Below are positions 1 to 11,538 of a stretch of 64,000 nt of DNA, piece by piece; the stretch's first letter is position 1, and each line of letters starts with the position of its first letter. This DNA is from Chalara sp. BL73. Its lineage: Eukaryota; Ascomycota; Leotiomycetes; Helotiales. Made by a program: the position numbers and the translations under genes. Location of the stretch: positions 1 through 64,000 of the forward strand of contig CAKJVC010000156.1 of assembly GCA_918026815.1 (NCBI GenBank), in the 5' to 3' direction. The notes beneath the pieces are model-generated. The model did not search any database, was not told the origin of the DNA, and was given only the letters and a program-made list of their open reading frames with translations.

Positions 1-870
1 CCCCAATATCCCGGCTTCGATAGTAGGCATCGTTCTATGGGTCATCATATCGGGCCTTCTAGGATGGCGGATGTTCAAGACACGCACTTGGTTCTGCTCT
101 GCTCTCGTCATTGGGTGCCTCAGTACGTACCGACACATTCATCATATACCCTGATTTCGTACTAACCTCCTCTACAGTGGAATTCGGCGGATACTGCGCC
201 CACGCCAGCGGCTAACAAAACGAACAAACTTATGCCATACATATTACAAAGCACGCTCATCCTCCTGCCACCGGCTCTGTTTGCGGCAACTATATACATG
301 TGTCTAGGTCGCATCATTATCCTTGTCGGCGGCGAACATCTTTGCCTCGTTAAACCACGCTGGCTCACAGCAACCTTTGTAGGATTTGACGTGTTGTCCT
401 TCATAGTCCAATCCGGCGGTGCTGGGATGATGGCCAAGGGATCTGAGAATCCAAATTTGAGCAAACTGGGTAACTGGCTGATAGTCGCCGGTCTCTTCAT
501 ACAACTTATCGCATTTTCCCTCTTTGGGCTTACAGCCGTCCTTTTCCACACTCGCATACGCAAATCACCAACACAGCGCTCCTATGCTGTTGAGCAGTCT
601 TGGATCGAGAAGTTGTGGATGTTGTACGGTGTGAGCGTGCTTATCATCGTCCGTTCAATTTTCAGGATTGTAGAGTTCATAATGGGCGAGGATGGGTATC
701 TATTAACGCATGAGTGGACACTATACGTATTTGACACGGTTCCGATGCTAGCTGTCGCGGTGCTATTCTATCTAAGATATCCGGAGCATATTGTATCAAA
801 AGAGACCGATGATATTCAGCTTGAGAGCCAGGGTTCTGGTGAAAGGATAGAGCTGAATAAAACGGGCTGA
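1..870 (+). pseudogene. RTA1-family membrane protein, 5' truncated by the window edge, with a frame break
   Basis: RTA1-family proteins are seven-helix fungal membrane proteins linked to lipid translocation and resistance to toxic lipids. The first codons (from base 2) encode a helix. A GT-AG intron at 123-177 joins in phase 1 to a Glu-Phe-Gly-Gly-Tyr stretch (180-194), which matches the usual family E-x-x-G-Y motif. That frame stops at TAA 213-215. The rest of the family pattern (P-Y-I-L-Q-S, then L-G-R-I-I, several hydrophobic helices and a charged tail) continues one frame over, from about 211 to the stop at 870. No GT-AG pair bridges the shift, so there is one extra base, or two missing, near 204-214. 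It is either a pseudogene or a sequencing error. The 3' part alone could start at ATG 232. Family call is firm; the status is inferred. Confidence 0.72.
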
Positions 871-1280
871 ATATGCATTTACTCTTGGGAGATAGGGAAC
901 GAGATATTAGAAATTATATTTGATGGCCTCGGGAAATCGCGGGCTTTCGGCGGATTCGTCTAATGCTAAGTGCTGGCACAAATAGAGGACCAGAGCCATT
1001 TTTACTGGTCATAACTAGAGGATATCGGTAGTTTTTGTATTAAAGTGAGATAAGTTATTCGTCGACTGCTATCCCATGGATATAACTAGGCACTTCTCCG
1101 TGTGCCACGGATATGAGGCATAAGGCAGAATCCTACGTCTCGAAAGCCTTCCCATAATGCAGCTACACAGCTTCCTTCCCCTACACAGCGTGGGGATCTC
1201 GTCTGACAAAATAGACTTGTATAAAATTAGACCCGGAGGTTCTGTTATGCTATCGGCATTGATATCTTTCGCCTTATCTA
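871..1280. other. Intergenic, no gene seen
   Basis: This is a 410 bp gap between the convergent 3' ends of the RTA1 gene and the decayed Zn2Cys6 regulator. Both frames die quickly on both strands. Short ORFs here have no recognisable domain. It probably holds 3' UTRs and spacer. Confidence 0.5.
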
Positions 1281-3093
1281 TCAATCTAGATTTGGCTCTC
1301 TCATGAAGTTATGCCCTTCTAAAACAGATATCGGAAATGCCAACCAAGACTCCCAATATGATCCGAGATATTTTGCAATAGCTTCTATCAAAAAGCGCCA
1401 CTGTCCTTGACGACCCAAAGCCCGCGGCTCCAATGTAGTAATACCGCGTAGTGCGCTAATATAGCTAAAGCTTCAGGCCGCTTTTGCAAAAGTAGTTCTG
1501 CAAATTCTAAACCTGGGAATTAGTGATATAGTTCTGGGTGAAAGGTTGTAGAGAAAGTATCGAGCACAAATCGTGGCACACCAAAAATAGGACAATATAC
1601 TATGAAATCTGACTTACCAGGGGACACTGTTATCGGCCACGCATATATCAGGCTCATTTCCCCAGTCTTTTCAGGGCTTATGGCTCGTAGATTAGTAGTA
1701 TTGAATACCCACTGTAACCGCTCGATAGCCTTTTGGCATATGTCGACCTATAATTATTCCTGGTCAGACTATCTCTTAAACTCTTTAGGGATGATTTTTC
1801 TAAATGTCTTGTCAACCCGTTCTTGCTCTTCAAACTTGGAGAGTGCCTGAACTAAGTTGTTTCAGAGATCTTCCGGATTAGCATCAAGTAATTTGAAAGT
1901 CATCTTACAGAAGTTGGACTCCAGATCTGCTGTTTCCATGAGAGCTTGCAATGCATCACATTCGTTGCCCACAGTCTCTTCCCCTCCTACGTTCAGTAAA
2001 GGACCAAGCTCTGTCTCTTGTAAGGCAGTCCACGTGCCTTTCGCAATAGTATACACGCCGCGGTGAATGCGCAAATACCCCACAAAACGCTCAATAAATT
2101 GGCTGAAGTCTTCAGGACGAAAGAGTAAAGTATCAAAGAGAACATGAATGCCTAAAAATGATGAGAAGAGGAAGACTACCTCAGGGTTCTCGACGCTGTG
2201 GTTTGGCGGCTGATTATTGAAAATTGACAGTGCATAGCTTTGCAGCTCTGCTGCATGATAACTGTAGAAATCCTTTTGATCTGGCCGTAGAATACTCAGA
2301 TGAAGCGCGCCAATTGCAAGCATCTCATGCATCAGAAAGGAAGAGCTAATTGCCAGTTTAATGATTGCATCAGAAGCTTCTCTTATATCAACATCACCCC
2401 GTTGGAACTCTTGGCATGTTACAGTCGACACATGATGTAGGAGCTCCAAATGAAGCATATTCGCCTGTCCTAAGGATTGATACGTGAACGCATAGGGGGA
2501 TGCCGCCACAGAAACAGTGCCGCTGGCTGGTGAACTTTTCTGGACAATCTGATGTTCTCCCTCTAATTGCTGTTCAACCACTATTTGGTCTTCGACTTCA
2601 TTTTGCTGCTGGGCTACTTCTTGTTGGGCTACTGGTGTAGCTGCTGGTGATGATTCAGACCTAACAAGGCGGTATTCGCAGGTATGGCCAATCCTCACAC
2701 AATTCAGGCATGTAGGCTTGCTTTCATCACACTACAACCATCAGCAGTCGACCATATAATAAGTGTAACAAGTCTTAGTAAGTTCAAAATGTATCAGAGA
2801 CCAACGTGCCTATCTCAACGTGTATCAACACTTTTGATATGCCGGCAACTCAAATAGGAAAAGGGAGGCAGGGGAGAAATTTGACTGTGAGTCTCAGGCT
2901 ATGTACCAGCAACTGTGACACTTAAAGAATCAGTTTATACAACGGACTTTGCGAATACTGTATAAGAAAATTTCAGGAAGTCCGCTTCATAACCTGAGGA
3001 GGCTCTGGTCTCAATTCGTCTTACCTTAATGTGACGAGTTTTGCATTGGAGGCACCCTTTTCTCGACTTCTTGTGGGGCCTTCTGGGACGCAT
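1281..3093 (-). pseudogene. Zn(II)2Cys6 (C6 zinc cluster) transcription factor, decayed by in-frame stops
   Basis: These fungal regulators bind DNA through a six-cysteine, two-zinc cluster. Exon 1 (3093-3025) starts at ATG 3093 and encodes the basic half, with G-C-L-Q-C and R-H-I-K. A 293 bp intron (2732-3024) sits at the classic position before C-D-E-S-K-P-T-C-L-N-C. Then come a Gln/Glu-rich linker and the helical fungal regulatory region. The frame hits TGA at 1862-1864, but homologous-looking sequence continues in the same frame past TAG 1769-1771, TAA 1754-1756 and TAG 1748-1750. An intron at 1513-1617 follows, with an ACTAAT branch site. The last exon has the family's usual C-terminal pattern (P-E-A-L-A-I-L-A-H-Y and G-S-Y-W-E-S-W), but a run of five T near 1390 breaks the frame. 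All four stops fit C-to-T change from CGA, CAG or CAA. A truncated product of about 312 residues is possible. The target is unknown. Confidence 0.8.
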
Positions 3094-5629
3094 TGCACAT
3101 AGATTTGGTCATGACCACATCTTCGTATTCGTTGTAATTAACCCAAAGAAAGGGGGTTGGAGCAGGCTGTGAGGGGGGAGCTTGAGGAAACGAGGGAGTT
3201 TGGTTTTAGCCAAGGAGCTAGCGGGATAACTTCGGTCAATGGCTCTTGGCGGATGACTAAGCAATACATCACAACTATTTTGTCTAATTACGCTGAACTT
3301 CTTTATACGATAATACACACGTTTGGATCGTACTTCTGAAGTATCCATAATGCCTTTGTTGCTACCCTATCGGCGCTTCATATCTTAAGTGACATCTGAA
3401 TCTCTCCTTTCAGCATTTGGCGTGTGAAATCATTGACTACAGGATAGGTTGTGTGACTTATATTTAAATTCTTCTTAAACCTTTGGAACTACTATAGAAA
3501 CTACGATTTCTACTCTGGCCTTCCACAAGCCTTCTGGAGGAAGGCAATGAGGTGCCTTTAGGACGACTATAAGCCCTGGACAGGTCCCACAGTGATGACC
3601 TTTGACAAGCGTTGGGACGCTGGCTGGAAGGGAATAGCGGACCGTTCCGACTAATAGTCGTGGATCAAAGCTACAGCGATTTTAATTATGGCGGTTGAAC
3701 ACAACTTTTTTTTTCTTCGTCCCAAGGTCGGTTAGTAAGCTCGCCGCTTCTACTCAGACGCTAATCACCCTCGGCTCACCCTCTCCTCACCCAGCTCACC
3801 TGAGCAGCCTGAGCAACCTGAGCAATCTGAGCAGTCCCTAAGCAGTCCCTGAGCAGTACCCACTACTCATTCATATATTTCATCTCTAATCAGGCTAGAT
3901 ATAGATTGAGACCTTTTTGTTTCATTCTTGTCAAGTTTTGGCGATAATCCCCAGGGAGCCCAAACAGGCTCCTCTAACAACTCAAGCTGAATAGGGATCT
4001 CGATCCGTAGGTCTAGGTAGAAAGACTCAGAGGTGTAAACAACTATCAATTGTCATAACTAAGAGAACAAGCTACGGACAGAAGAAGGGAAGGAAAGCAG
4101 TGCTCTATATACAAGAACTTGCCGGAGGCCAGGATAGGCGAGCTTTGCGGTGTCCGGTGCTGAGCTCCGCCCGAGCTCTAGGACATCCGGTGCTAAGCTC
4201 CAAGCCAGAAAAGGCCAGGGCCGTGACAGCTCCCAAGGATCCCGAACTAGACCCTCATAAAAATAGATCCACGTTATATCATAGGTAATTGCCCATAGCA
4301 GTGGAGCGTGAAGGTCTCATTCAAGGAGATGGATTTTTTACTATTTTATATAAGTCATCTCTCCGTCTCTATTCATAACCTAAATTCCTCCCCAACTCGA
4401 TTGCCAGGCTATTTCCAATTTCCCTTTTCAGACAATACCGCACGTATGGTTTTTAACATGACAAGGGAGTAAAGCTCCGGCCTACTTCTGGATGAGGATA
4501 GCATTGAATTGGAGTTGATCTGGAAAACGAGAAGAGGCGCAGTGTTAGCTTAAGTGTGAAATAGTACTTCTTCTCCTTAGTATGTTCAGTCGGATACATA
4601 AACGTCAGAAAATGAAACACAACGCTTCCCAGGCCCACAATATCCCTTCTCATGATAGCCCGTGTTGTGATACGCCCAACTTCATTGCTAGCCCCCCTGC
4701 AACTTACATAGGAGGCATTGATAATATGAATGAGTAGCTGAGTCGCCAAGAAACCTGAGCTTCAATCAAGTACACTAGATACAAACGTCCCTGTGTATGA
4801 CAATATTCGCACATATTTAGCATTTACTATATGGAAGGGGATTTGTACTAGTCCTATCTTGGCGACTAGTTGGACAGCTATAGCAGATGATTTAGGCAAC
4901 TGCTTTGCTAGCAAATTATTTTAAGACTTATACAGAAACAAGGTTGCGTTATAATAGAACTCTGGCGTTCAATTGTGTGAAAAAGAGCCGTAATAGTTAG
5001 TGTTGGTATGCCCCTCCCTTACCATCCACGTGGCAAAAGGCGTAGCTCTATATAATAGGCCACGCTCTTGCTCTTGGTGGATATGGTAATTGTTGTTGTA
5101 TTAGGTTCTACTCTAGATTCTACAAAATGGGGGGTTGTGCAGACCACGTGACCCTGATGAGTCATACGGGCCCGTAAGCCATACTACCTACAGTCAGGTC
5201 TTAGCTTTAACGCTAGGTCCTCGGTGCGGTGTTAAACAATTCTATAGTCCAAAAGCAACATTTCGGCTTCTTTGTAATGGCAGATAACAGCTGATTGCCA
5301 CCTCATACAAAGTAACTTAAAACAAAATAAACCCAAAAACAATTTAAACCAACCAAGTGCCAAAGGGGACCAAGGAGATGTCAGAAAAAAAACCTAGCCC
5401 AATATATACGCATTACTTCCTCCTTCTGAGATAAGGAAATAAGTCACCTATACCGTTGGATTACTCTTTGGCGTGGGTTATCTTTATTCGGGCCGGGGTG
5501 GTAAGGCCCTCCTGTTCCCACGTCGTAGTTATCGTAAGGGTCGGCTTTTACCTTTCATTTCTCCAGTCATCAGCTACAACTTCATAATCTTATACCGTAC
5601 AGAGATTTTATATAACAAATAATCTTAAA
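3094..5629. other. Gene-poor spacer upstream of the regulator pseudogene
   Basis: About 2.5 kb with no convincing gene on either strand. It holds the promoter side of the zinc-cluster gene and an octamer array at 3799-3857. It also holds a duplicated 17-base motif (tccggtgctRagctcc) at about 4158 and 4188. The motif lies in GC-richer DNA that may be an old LTR or other repeat fragment. From about 4300 onward the DNA is AT-rich with scattered stops. The short ORFs here (60-98 residues) match nothing I recognise. Confidence 0.5.
3799..3857 (+). repeat. Octamer array (CTGAGCAR units), left member of an inverted pair
   Basis: About seven imperfect copies of CTGAGCA follow one another, two of them inside a repeated agcagtccct segment. 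A T-tract lies to the left at 3706-3714. The same motif in the opposite orientation, with an A-tract on its far side, occurs at 7842-7931. Repeated short motifs of this kind are typical of subterminal regions of hAT and related DNA transposons. I found no clear target duplication, so the assignment to a transposon end is inference. Confidence 0.6.
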
Positions 5630-6935
5630 ATGGAGAGTGAAATTGGTCATCTGGAGATTTCTGAAGATGGAATGACCAAAACAGCAGATACCCGCGCTAG
5701 CTTCAAACCCACCGAGCCCCAATCGAACGCTGCGACCCAAAGAATGCCAGCCTTGATGGTTTGCCCGCCGAACTCAAGGCACCGATCCTTCATTCTGCGC
5801 CGAACATTCCTGCTCTGCAAACGCTAGTTCGATCGTCGCCACTGTATCACAAAGTCTACCTGAATGGGCGGAAGGTCATACTCTCAGCAGTGTTGCTCCG
5901 CGATATTGGACCACAGGTTCTTCCAGATGCTCTGGCGGTCCATAAAGCTTCTCAAATTGGGTTCGATGGATCCGGTTTGCGCAAGGATAGTGTGAAATCT
6001 TTCATTTCACAGCATAAAGCGGAACGAGGTTCATCTTCGCTTGCTACGTGCGACTCTCTGGATATCGGGACCCTCGAATCTTTGTCACGCCTCCAATCTA
6101 TAGTCACTAAAATAACCTCTGATTTCTGCGAGGCGACACTATCTGTTCATCCAGTAACGGGAGAAAGAATCCAATTTCATGGAGATCTCTCTATCAACGA
6201 GAAACGTCGCATCTACCGAGCTCTCTACCGTTTCGAGCTGTTCCGGACCTTGTTCACCGAGCCTGGTGGTATACAAATCCCACCAGAATCTCGGCGGTGC
6301 TTTGATTCGATGGATCAAAGCTTGCCGTTTTTTCTCTCCATCTTCAAAGTTTGGGAGGTCGAGGAAGTGGCTTGCGTACGTGACTACATCATTAGACGTC
6401 ATACAGAGATTCTCCGGGAGAGTTCCTCTGAACTTTCCAAACTTTGTCCTAACAAAGATCTACATGATGGTGGGTGCTTCTTTTATCTCTCACGATTGTC
6501 GGTTACCTAACTACCTTTACAGAATATTGGCAAATACAAAATACAGGATATCTCATGTCCCTCGGTCTCCTGTTCTTTTGCCGATTGCTCAACGCATCTT
6601 CTACTGCGCAAAAGGCTTCTATTCTTGAATACAATATCTGTTGTGACCGCGCGTTCCTAACAGAAGCTTTGGAAGAGGATCCGTACGACTGGGTGTACCA
6701 GACCGATATTTACACTGCTGCCGAAGATGGGCAGGAGCTTCTTTTTGAGGATGATAGTCTCGTCGATGTCCCAAATGCCGCCTGGCCCTGGTCGACAAAT
6801 CAGAAGGTAGACGTACTGTACTTCCAAGAACACAAGCAGCCTTTAAGGAAATGGGCGTACGTGATGTGGGACTTTAGCAAGCTGGAAGATTGGAGGATAT
6901 TGGATGTTGACCCGCAGCAGGCCTGCAAAGCATAA
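5630..6935 (+). CDS. Fungal protein of unknown function, two exons, 5' end unresolved
   Basis: The main open frame runs from just after a stop at 5698-5700. A leucine/proline-rich start pattern (S-L-D-G-L-P-A-E-L-K) leads into a charged helical protein. A GT-AG intron at 6470-6522 (53 bp, CCTAAC branch) joins in frame to an exon ending at 6935, giving about 390 residues. The pattern resembles the large families of uncharacterised Leotiomycete proteins that open with an F-box-like L-P-x-E-L-K. No catalytic motif was seen. The only good upstream ATG (5630, after an AT-rich leader) is in a different frame, whose ORF ends at 5827. The gene therefore needs a missed intron between about 5640 and 5750, or has a frameshift there. 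Function unknown. Confidence 0.6.
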
Positions 6936-7841
6936 CATATCTTCTGATAGAATATACAAGAATTCGCTTTAGCATTCGGGGACTAGAAATAGGAGATGAG
7001 ATGCTACTTCCGTTAATGTAAGAGGCAAGTTTCCAGATTTGGACCCGTTCTCAAACAACCGGAAATCTATTCTACTAAATTACTTTCTGTAAGCGCTGGC
7101 CCTCCCGCAATTTCAAGATGGTTGGTCCTGGGAAGCCTATTAGTCTCGGTGCTGTTGCCAGCTCCTTTAGCACATATATGTGGTGCTTCGACTATTTTAA
7201 AGCTGGGGTCGGAACCCATCCAACGATATCTAAAAGGCCTCAAATCCCTCCTCTTGGATATCGAAAAGTTCCAATGTGTATATAGCCTTCAGTCTTCAAG
7301 AAAAGCAACCAATTCTACACGATAAACCGCTGTGACTGTGAGCACGAACAGCGTGATTGTATTCAGAACTTCATATTGGAGGGTTTGAGCTCGATTTGCT
7401 AGAAACCAAGCACGACCAACACCGATTATAATGACAAAATAGGCAATTCATAATAAAGCAAAGTTCGAAAGTTCGATCATCAATTTTCGCAAAGTAATCG
7501 ACGGTTGGAATAAGGTGGCTCAAATAAGGTCTAGTGCGTCAAGAGAAGTTCACTCGTATACCCACGCCAACCGCGAAGAGAAACTGTTAATTTGGAGATA
7601 GTGGCTTAAAGACGTAAGTGAAAATGGATAGTATTATATAGATAAAACGTTGTGGAATGATGAGGCTTACAGTACTTACTTATCACGTGTATATAAGCGA
7701 ATGTGGATCTAAAAATGGTTCTGGGGGAATCTTGGTCGCAAGGGAGCCGAAATGGGATCCGTACTTGGAGACAAAATGAGGAAGTGTAAATTCAAGGGAG
7801 TTGGAACGAGGCCCTTGGGGAGCTAAAATGGGCTCTCAGCG
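6936..7841. other. Intergenic, no gene seen
   Basis: AT-rich 3' flank of the unknown gene. The ORF at 7122-7325 (67 residues, hydrophobic start) has no intron partner and no recognisable domain. Nothing else could be supported on either strand. Confidence 0.5.
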
Positions 7842-7931
7842 CATGCTCAGGCAGACTCTGTCGCGTGCTCAGGTAGCTCAGGAATGCTCAGGAATGCTCA
7901 CCCTCAGCTCAGGTAAGGCGGCAGCTGCTCA
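7842..7931 (-). repeat. Octamer array (TGCTCAGG units), right member of an inverted pair
   Basis: Five or more imperfect TGCTCAGG copies lie here. They include a direct doublet of aggaatgctc and end in a gctgctcacg stretch. A 13-A tract follows at 7959-7971. It mirrors the array at 3799-3857 and its T-tract about 4 kb away, so motif plus homopolymer form a loose inverted repeat around the unknown gene at 5.6-6.9 kb. The orientation could also mean two separate element ends facing away from each other. No TIR or duplication was identified. Confidence 0.6.
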
Positions 7932-7971
7932 CGTCCAAACACTAAAACAGAACCAGCGAAAAAAAAAAAAA

Positions 7972-10399
7972 TTGATTCTGACTTTTGTGGAAGAGATCAG
8001 TGCTAGTAGTAATATACAGCGCCTCCAACACCAATTTCTCCAACGTCACGCCTAAGTCCTTAATCTGCCCAATGAAACTTTTTACTCCTTTTTGGCCTGC
8101 GCACCGGGTGGCTCCCATCCAGCCTATTGGAAGCTAGCTTTAGGCTGGGTTTGGTTGCTAACAATGTCGCTGACCACTATAACCCGTGGCATGGAGGCTC
8201 TGCAGATCCTCGCCAAGGTTTGACCTCTCTCTCATGCAACTCTACATCTCTTCTACGGATATATTCTTGTGCTAACAGCGATCGTGAAACGACAGATTCT
8301 ACTTATATCAAGATCAAACTCCGGCAAAGCGATCCGCGAGGAACTACTACTACGGTATGGAAAGAGCATCCCCAAATATCTGCAAATAGCAAGTATGAGG
8401 GCTACCTTAAGAGCTTTCCCATACCAGTTCGAGGGGGGTTGGTAGTCCATTATGTGGTAGGCTATCCAGGACCGGCACGGCCCACTGCATTCTCTTAAAT
8501 GACGATGGGGCGAGCTCACCTCTACGACTAAGACTATTAAAACTCTGTGCTGAAGGCTAAATGGTACCAAGTCGTCGCTAGTGGGTCTCCATCGTTCTCT
8601 ACAAACTGAGCTCGTCTTCGCGAGCGAGGAGAAATGACAGGACGCCAATGCGTTTCTAATGATTACCTGAGAGGAAAAGGGTTCACCTGTGTATCCAAGT
8701 TGAGCTTCAGAAATGCTCCCCTCATAGTACATGTTTGATGAAGTCGCATCGTCAGCCGCCACGAGTCGTACTACACTCTCCAGCTACTGCTTCGCCTCTC
8801 CACCTCCTCAACTGTCTCCTCTGCCTTCTCCATCTACTCTACTTCCACAGCCACTCCCCTTCTCCCCACCTCGCAGCAACCCTCTTAAATATTTCTAGAG
8901 GCAACCTGCTCTCTCTATTCTCGGCTTCACAATTTTGGCTCTGATCTACCTGTGATCTTCTTACCAGGAGCGTCGCCTCGTCAGTGCTATCCCCATATTA
9001 CAAAGGAGGCCAGTGTAATAACACATCAGAGAATAGGGGCTCTGAGACTTCACTAGATCATGTCGACCATTGCGGCCTTTGTTTTCTATCTTGCAAGGCG
9101 ACGAATTATTTATCTACTGGCAGGTATTTTGCTTATCGAACTGGTGACTCTTCGATCCCCTTTCTCTGTCCGAACCCAATCTCCCTTTCCCCTTCTGTTT
9201 GAAAAGGCACTTCTTGACATCTTCAGGTACCATAATCTTCAGGAGAGGGTATACAGTGTGCTAGATCAGGATTAGTATTACTCGTATTCAATCGAGCGAG
9301 TACTTACAATCTCTGCCAGAGATGGTGGCCATGTTTTATGATCTCTGGATCTGTACGTAGTGTACCGACCATTCTTGCGAATGGTCAGCGCCGCGCCAAC
9401 GCCATCGAATTCCCCTCATTCATTGGCTTTTTTAGCCAGGGTATCATTTCTCCTATTTATTCCCTCAAGGCTCTTTCGCTTCTATCTTATCCTTTCGTTA
9501 TCTCCTTTAGTCTTTTTAGCATTCATTTATATAGAACCTCCTCTAGAAGTCGAGAGTGGGTTTTCAGGTTTTCACTTCATGGCCGCGTTTTATGAAGGAC
9601 CTTCTGTTGTTGATAGTTGTTTTTGAAGACTCTCTTGAATCTACGGTCCGTCTAAGAGATCCACTTTTCCTTTTAGAATCAGGCAGGGAAGCTCACCGGG
9701 TGACTACAGTCAGCTTTGATATCTCGAACGGGCGGCTCGAGAGATTACTGTGCAAAGACGAAGCGTGCCACACACTAGGAAAATGGTGCCAGGGAAACCA
9801 GGGATAGTGGCCGAATTTAATCCTCCAATCCTCCAATTCTCAGCCGAAGGGTTCAATTACACAATGAGGGGTTAATCTCTCGAGATTTGAATCCACACCC
9901 ATCCGCCAGCTACTTGTTGGGCCAGAAAATGAGACCTACCTTCTCGGTGTGGGCTGTCTTGGAAGTAAGGTGTTCTCCACTCCTGGAACAAGAAGAGAAG
10001 GGAGGTGATGGACGAAGAAGTACGATGACTGGCTGTTGTGAAGCACCAGAGAATGAGGGCATCCATCTCCGACTGCCCATCTTCTGCTATCCTAAAAAGT
10101 CAGCATTGACGATGAAGGTTGTCAGGGATCCGCTCGCTCTTATTTTGATGTTCCTGCGTCGACCAGAGTTGCCAGACTCATGCCGCCTTGGCCACCAGGT
10201 ACGCGAGCATTAGAGCAACACAAAATTTTAGCAAGCTAGCTACAGCAGCCAGTTTGCTGTTTGTTTGTTATAATTAGCAAATAGCCAGATGGCATTTGGG
10301 ATGCAGATGCCAGATTCGGGAGCACATGATGAAAGTCTAGGAGGCCAAGGAGTCTGAAGGACTCCCCGACCTACGAAAACCTCTATATAAGTATGTAAC
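7972..10399. other. Gene-poor region with unassigned ORFs
   Basis: About 2.4 kb without a gene I can name. The antisense ORF at 8253-8762 (169 residues) and plus-strand ORFs at 8127-8498, 9060-9275, 9360-9626, 9556-9807 and 9887-10213 lack domains and splice partners. The segment from 8760 to 8880 is strikingly pyrimidine-rich on the plus strand. The segments at 9060-9130 and 9440-9545 encode hydrophobic, membrane-like stretches and could belong to a decayed membrane protein. Nothing firm. Confidence 0.4.
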
Positions 10400-11480
10400 C
10401 ACTCCTTAGATAGGAGTTATCATGCTTAACTAAAATATCATTTTCATATTTGTAACGGGTTTTACTATTACTCGATACGTGACTACTTTAGTTCGTTATT
10501 TATCCCAATTTTTTGCTCAAGTAACCCTAACTAATTCGGATTACCTAACTGTTACTCAGAGCTATCTGTATATGTATAAGCGGCTTTCCCTGGCACTCTC
10601 CTCTTTCTTTGGCTTTAGGATCTTGTATATTACCACCTCTAGATAGGTATCCATTAGTGCTCGAGTAGACTACGGAGAACTTACTGGGTTGCTAAAGCTA
10701 TCCAGGCTTTAATATGTAAAGAACTTTAAATTTTCACCTCGTTTAAACTGCTTATTTGAGCGATATAAAGCTTTGTTGAACTCTTAGTAACCCAGTTAGC
10801 TTTTAATAGGCTAAGTTGGAAATATATTAATAACTTAGCGAAGGGTATTGAAACTGAATTAATGGGCTTCCGGACGATTATCATATGTAAGGGCAACATT
10901 ATGTTGAGCTTGCTGTAGTTCCTGTAATGACACTGGGAAATAGTCTCCTAGAGTAAATAATTGTTTTTATAGCGTGCACCGTGTCAATTGTTTCCACCGA
11001 GCTGTGCAATCAAGTACAATCCTGTCTACAACGTACTTCGTGACCTCCTCACCCCGAGTTTGCGCATGCTTTTTGGGAAGCTGAGAGATTATTGGGTTGA
11101 GGAGACTTGGATGGAAAATTAAGACCTTATTTTGGGTGGGTTAGGCCAAAAGTGGAATCACACGAGCTAACACTCTATGTACGGCCGGTATAAATGGAAT
11201 GCTGTAACCCCTGCTGAGCTTTATATCGGCCACGGAATTAAAAAGAATAGGCAAGCTGAATCAGCTTATCGGCAAATATTCCTTCTCCAGACCAAGGAAA
11301 CTGGTTAGGCAAAACGACCACTATAGGCAGTTGCTTCAGGAACAAGAACTCCGATGCTTTATTTGCGACATAATACTGGTGTTGAAGCGGTTTAAGAACA
11401 TTTCTGACGACCTGGGAGCAGTTGATATCCCGTTTGATCTTCTCGAAAATAAACTATTGCTGTTTTAGTACGATAACATT
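10400..11480. other. AT-rich DNA, probably a decayed repeat
   Basis: The sequence becomes AT-rich with stop codons in every frame and many TTA/TAA motifs, as expected of old RIP-mutated transposon copies. I could not identify a transposase, reverse transcriptase or terminal repeat. It ends just before the 3' end of the aldo/keto reductase gene. Confidence 0.45.
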
Positions 11481-11538
11481 TCATCTCTCTAATGTATACT
11501 TACATACGACCCTACCGTCCTCCAACCTATAAGCACTT

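Noticed and set aside
3867..4288. Possible LTR retrotransposon fragment with a duplicated tccggtgct motif
   Set aside because: No paired LTR, primer-binding site or polyprotein motif could be found, so it is only mentioned as a repeat fragment.
8253..8762. 169-residue minus-strand ORF
   Set aside because: No domain, no intron partner and irregular composition; not enough to call a gene.
9013..9023. CAGTGTAATAA, identical to the start of the MITE
   Set aside because: No matching inverted end, target duplication or AT-rich interior nearby; probably chance.
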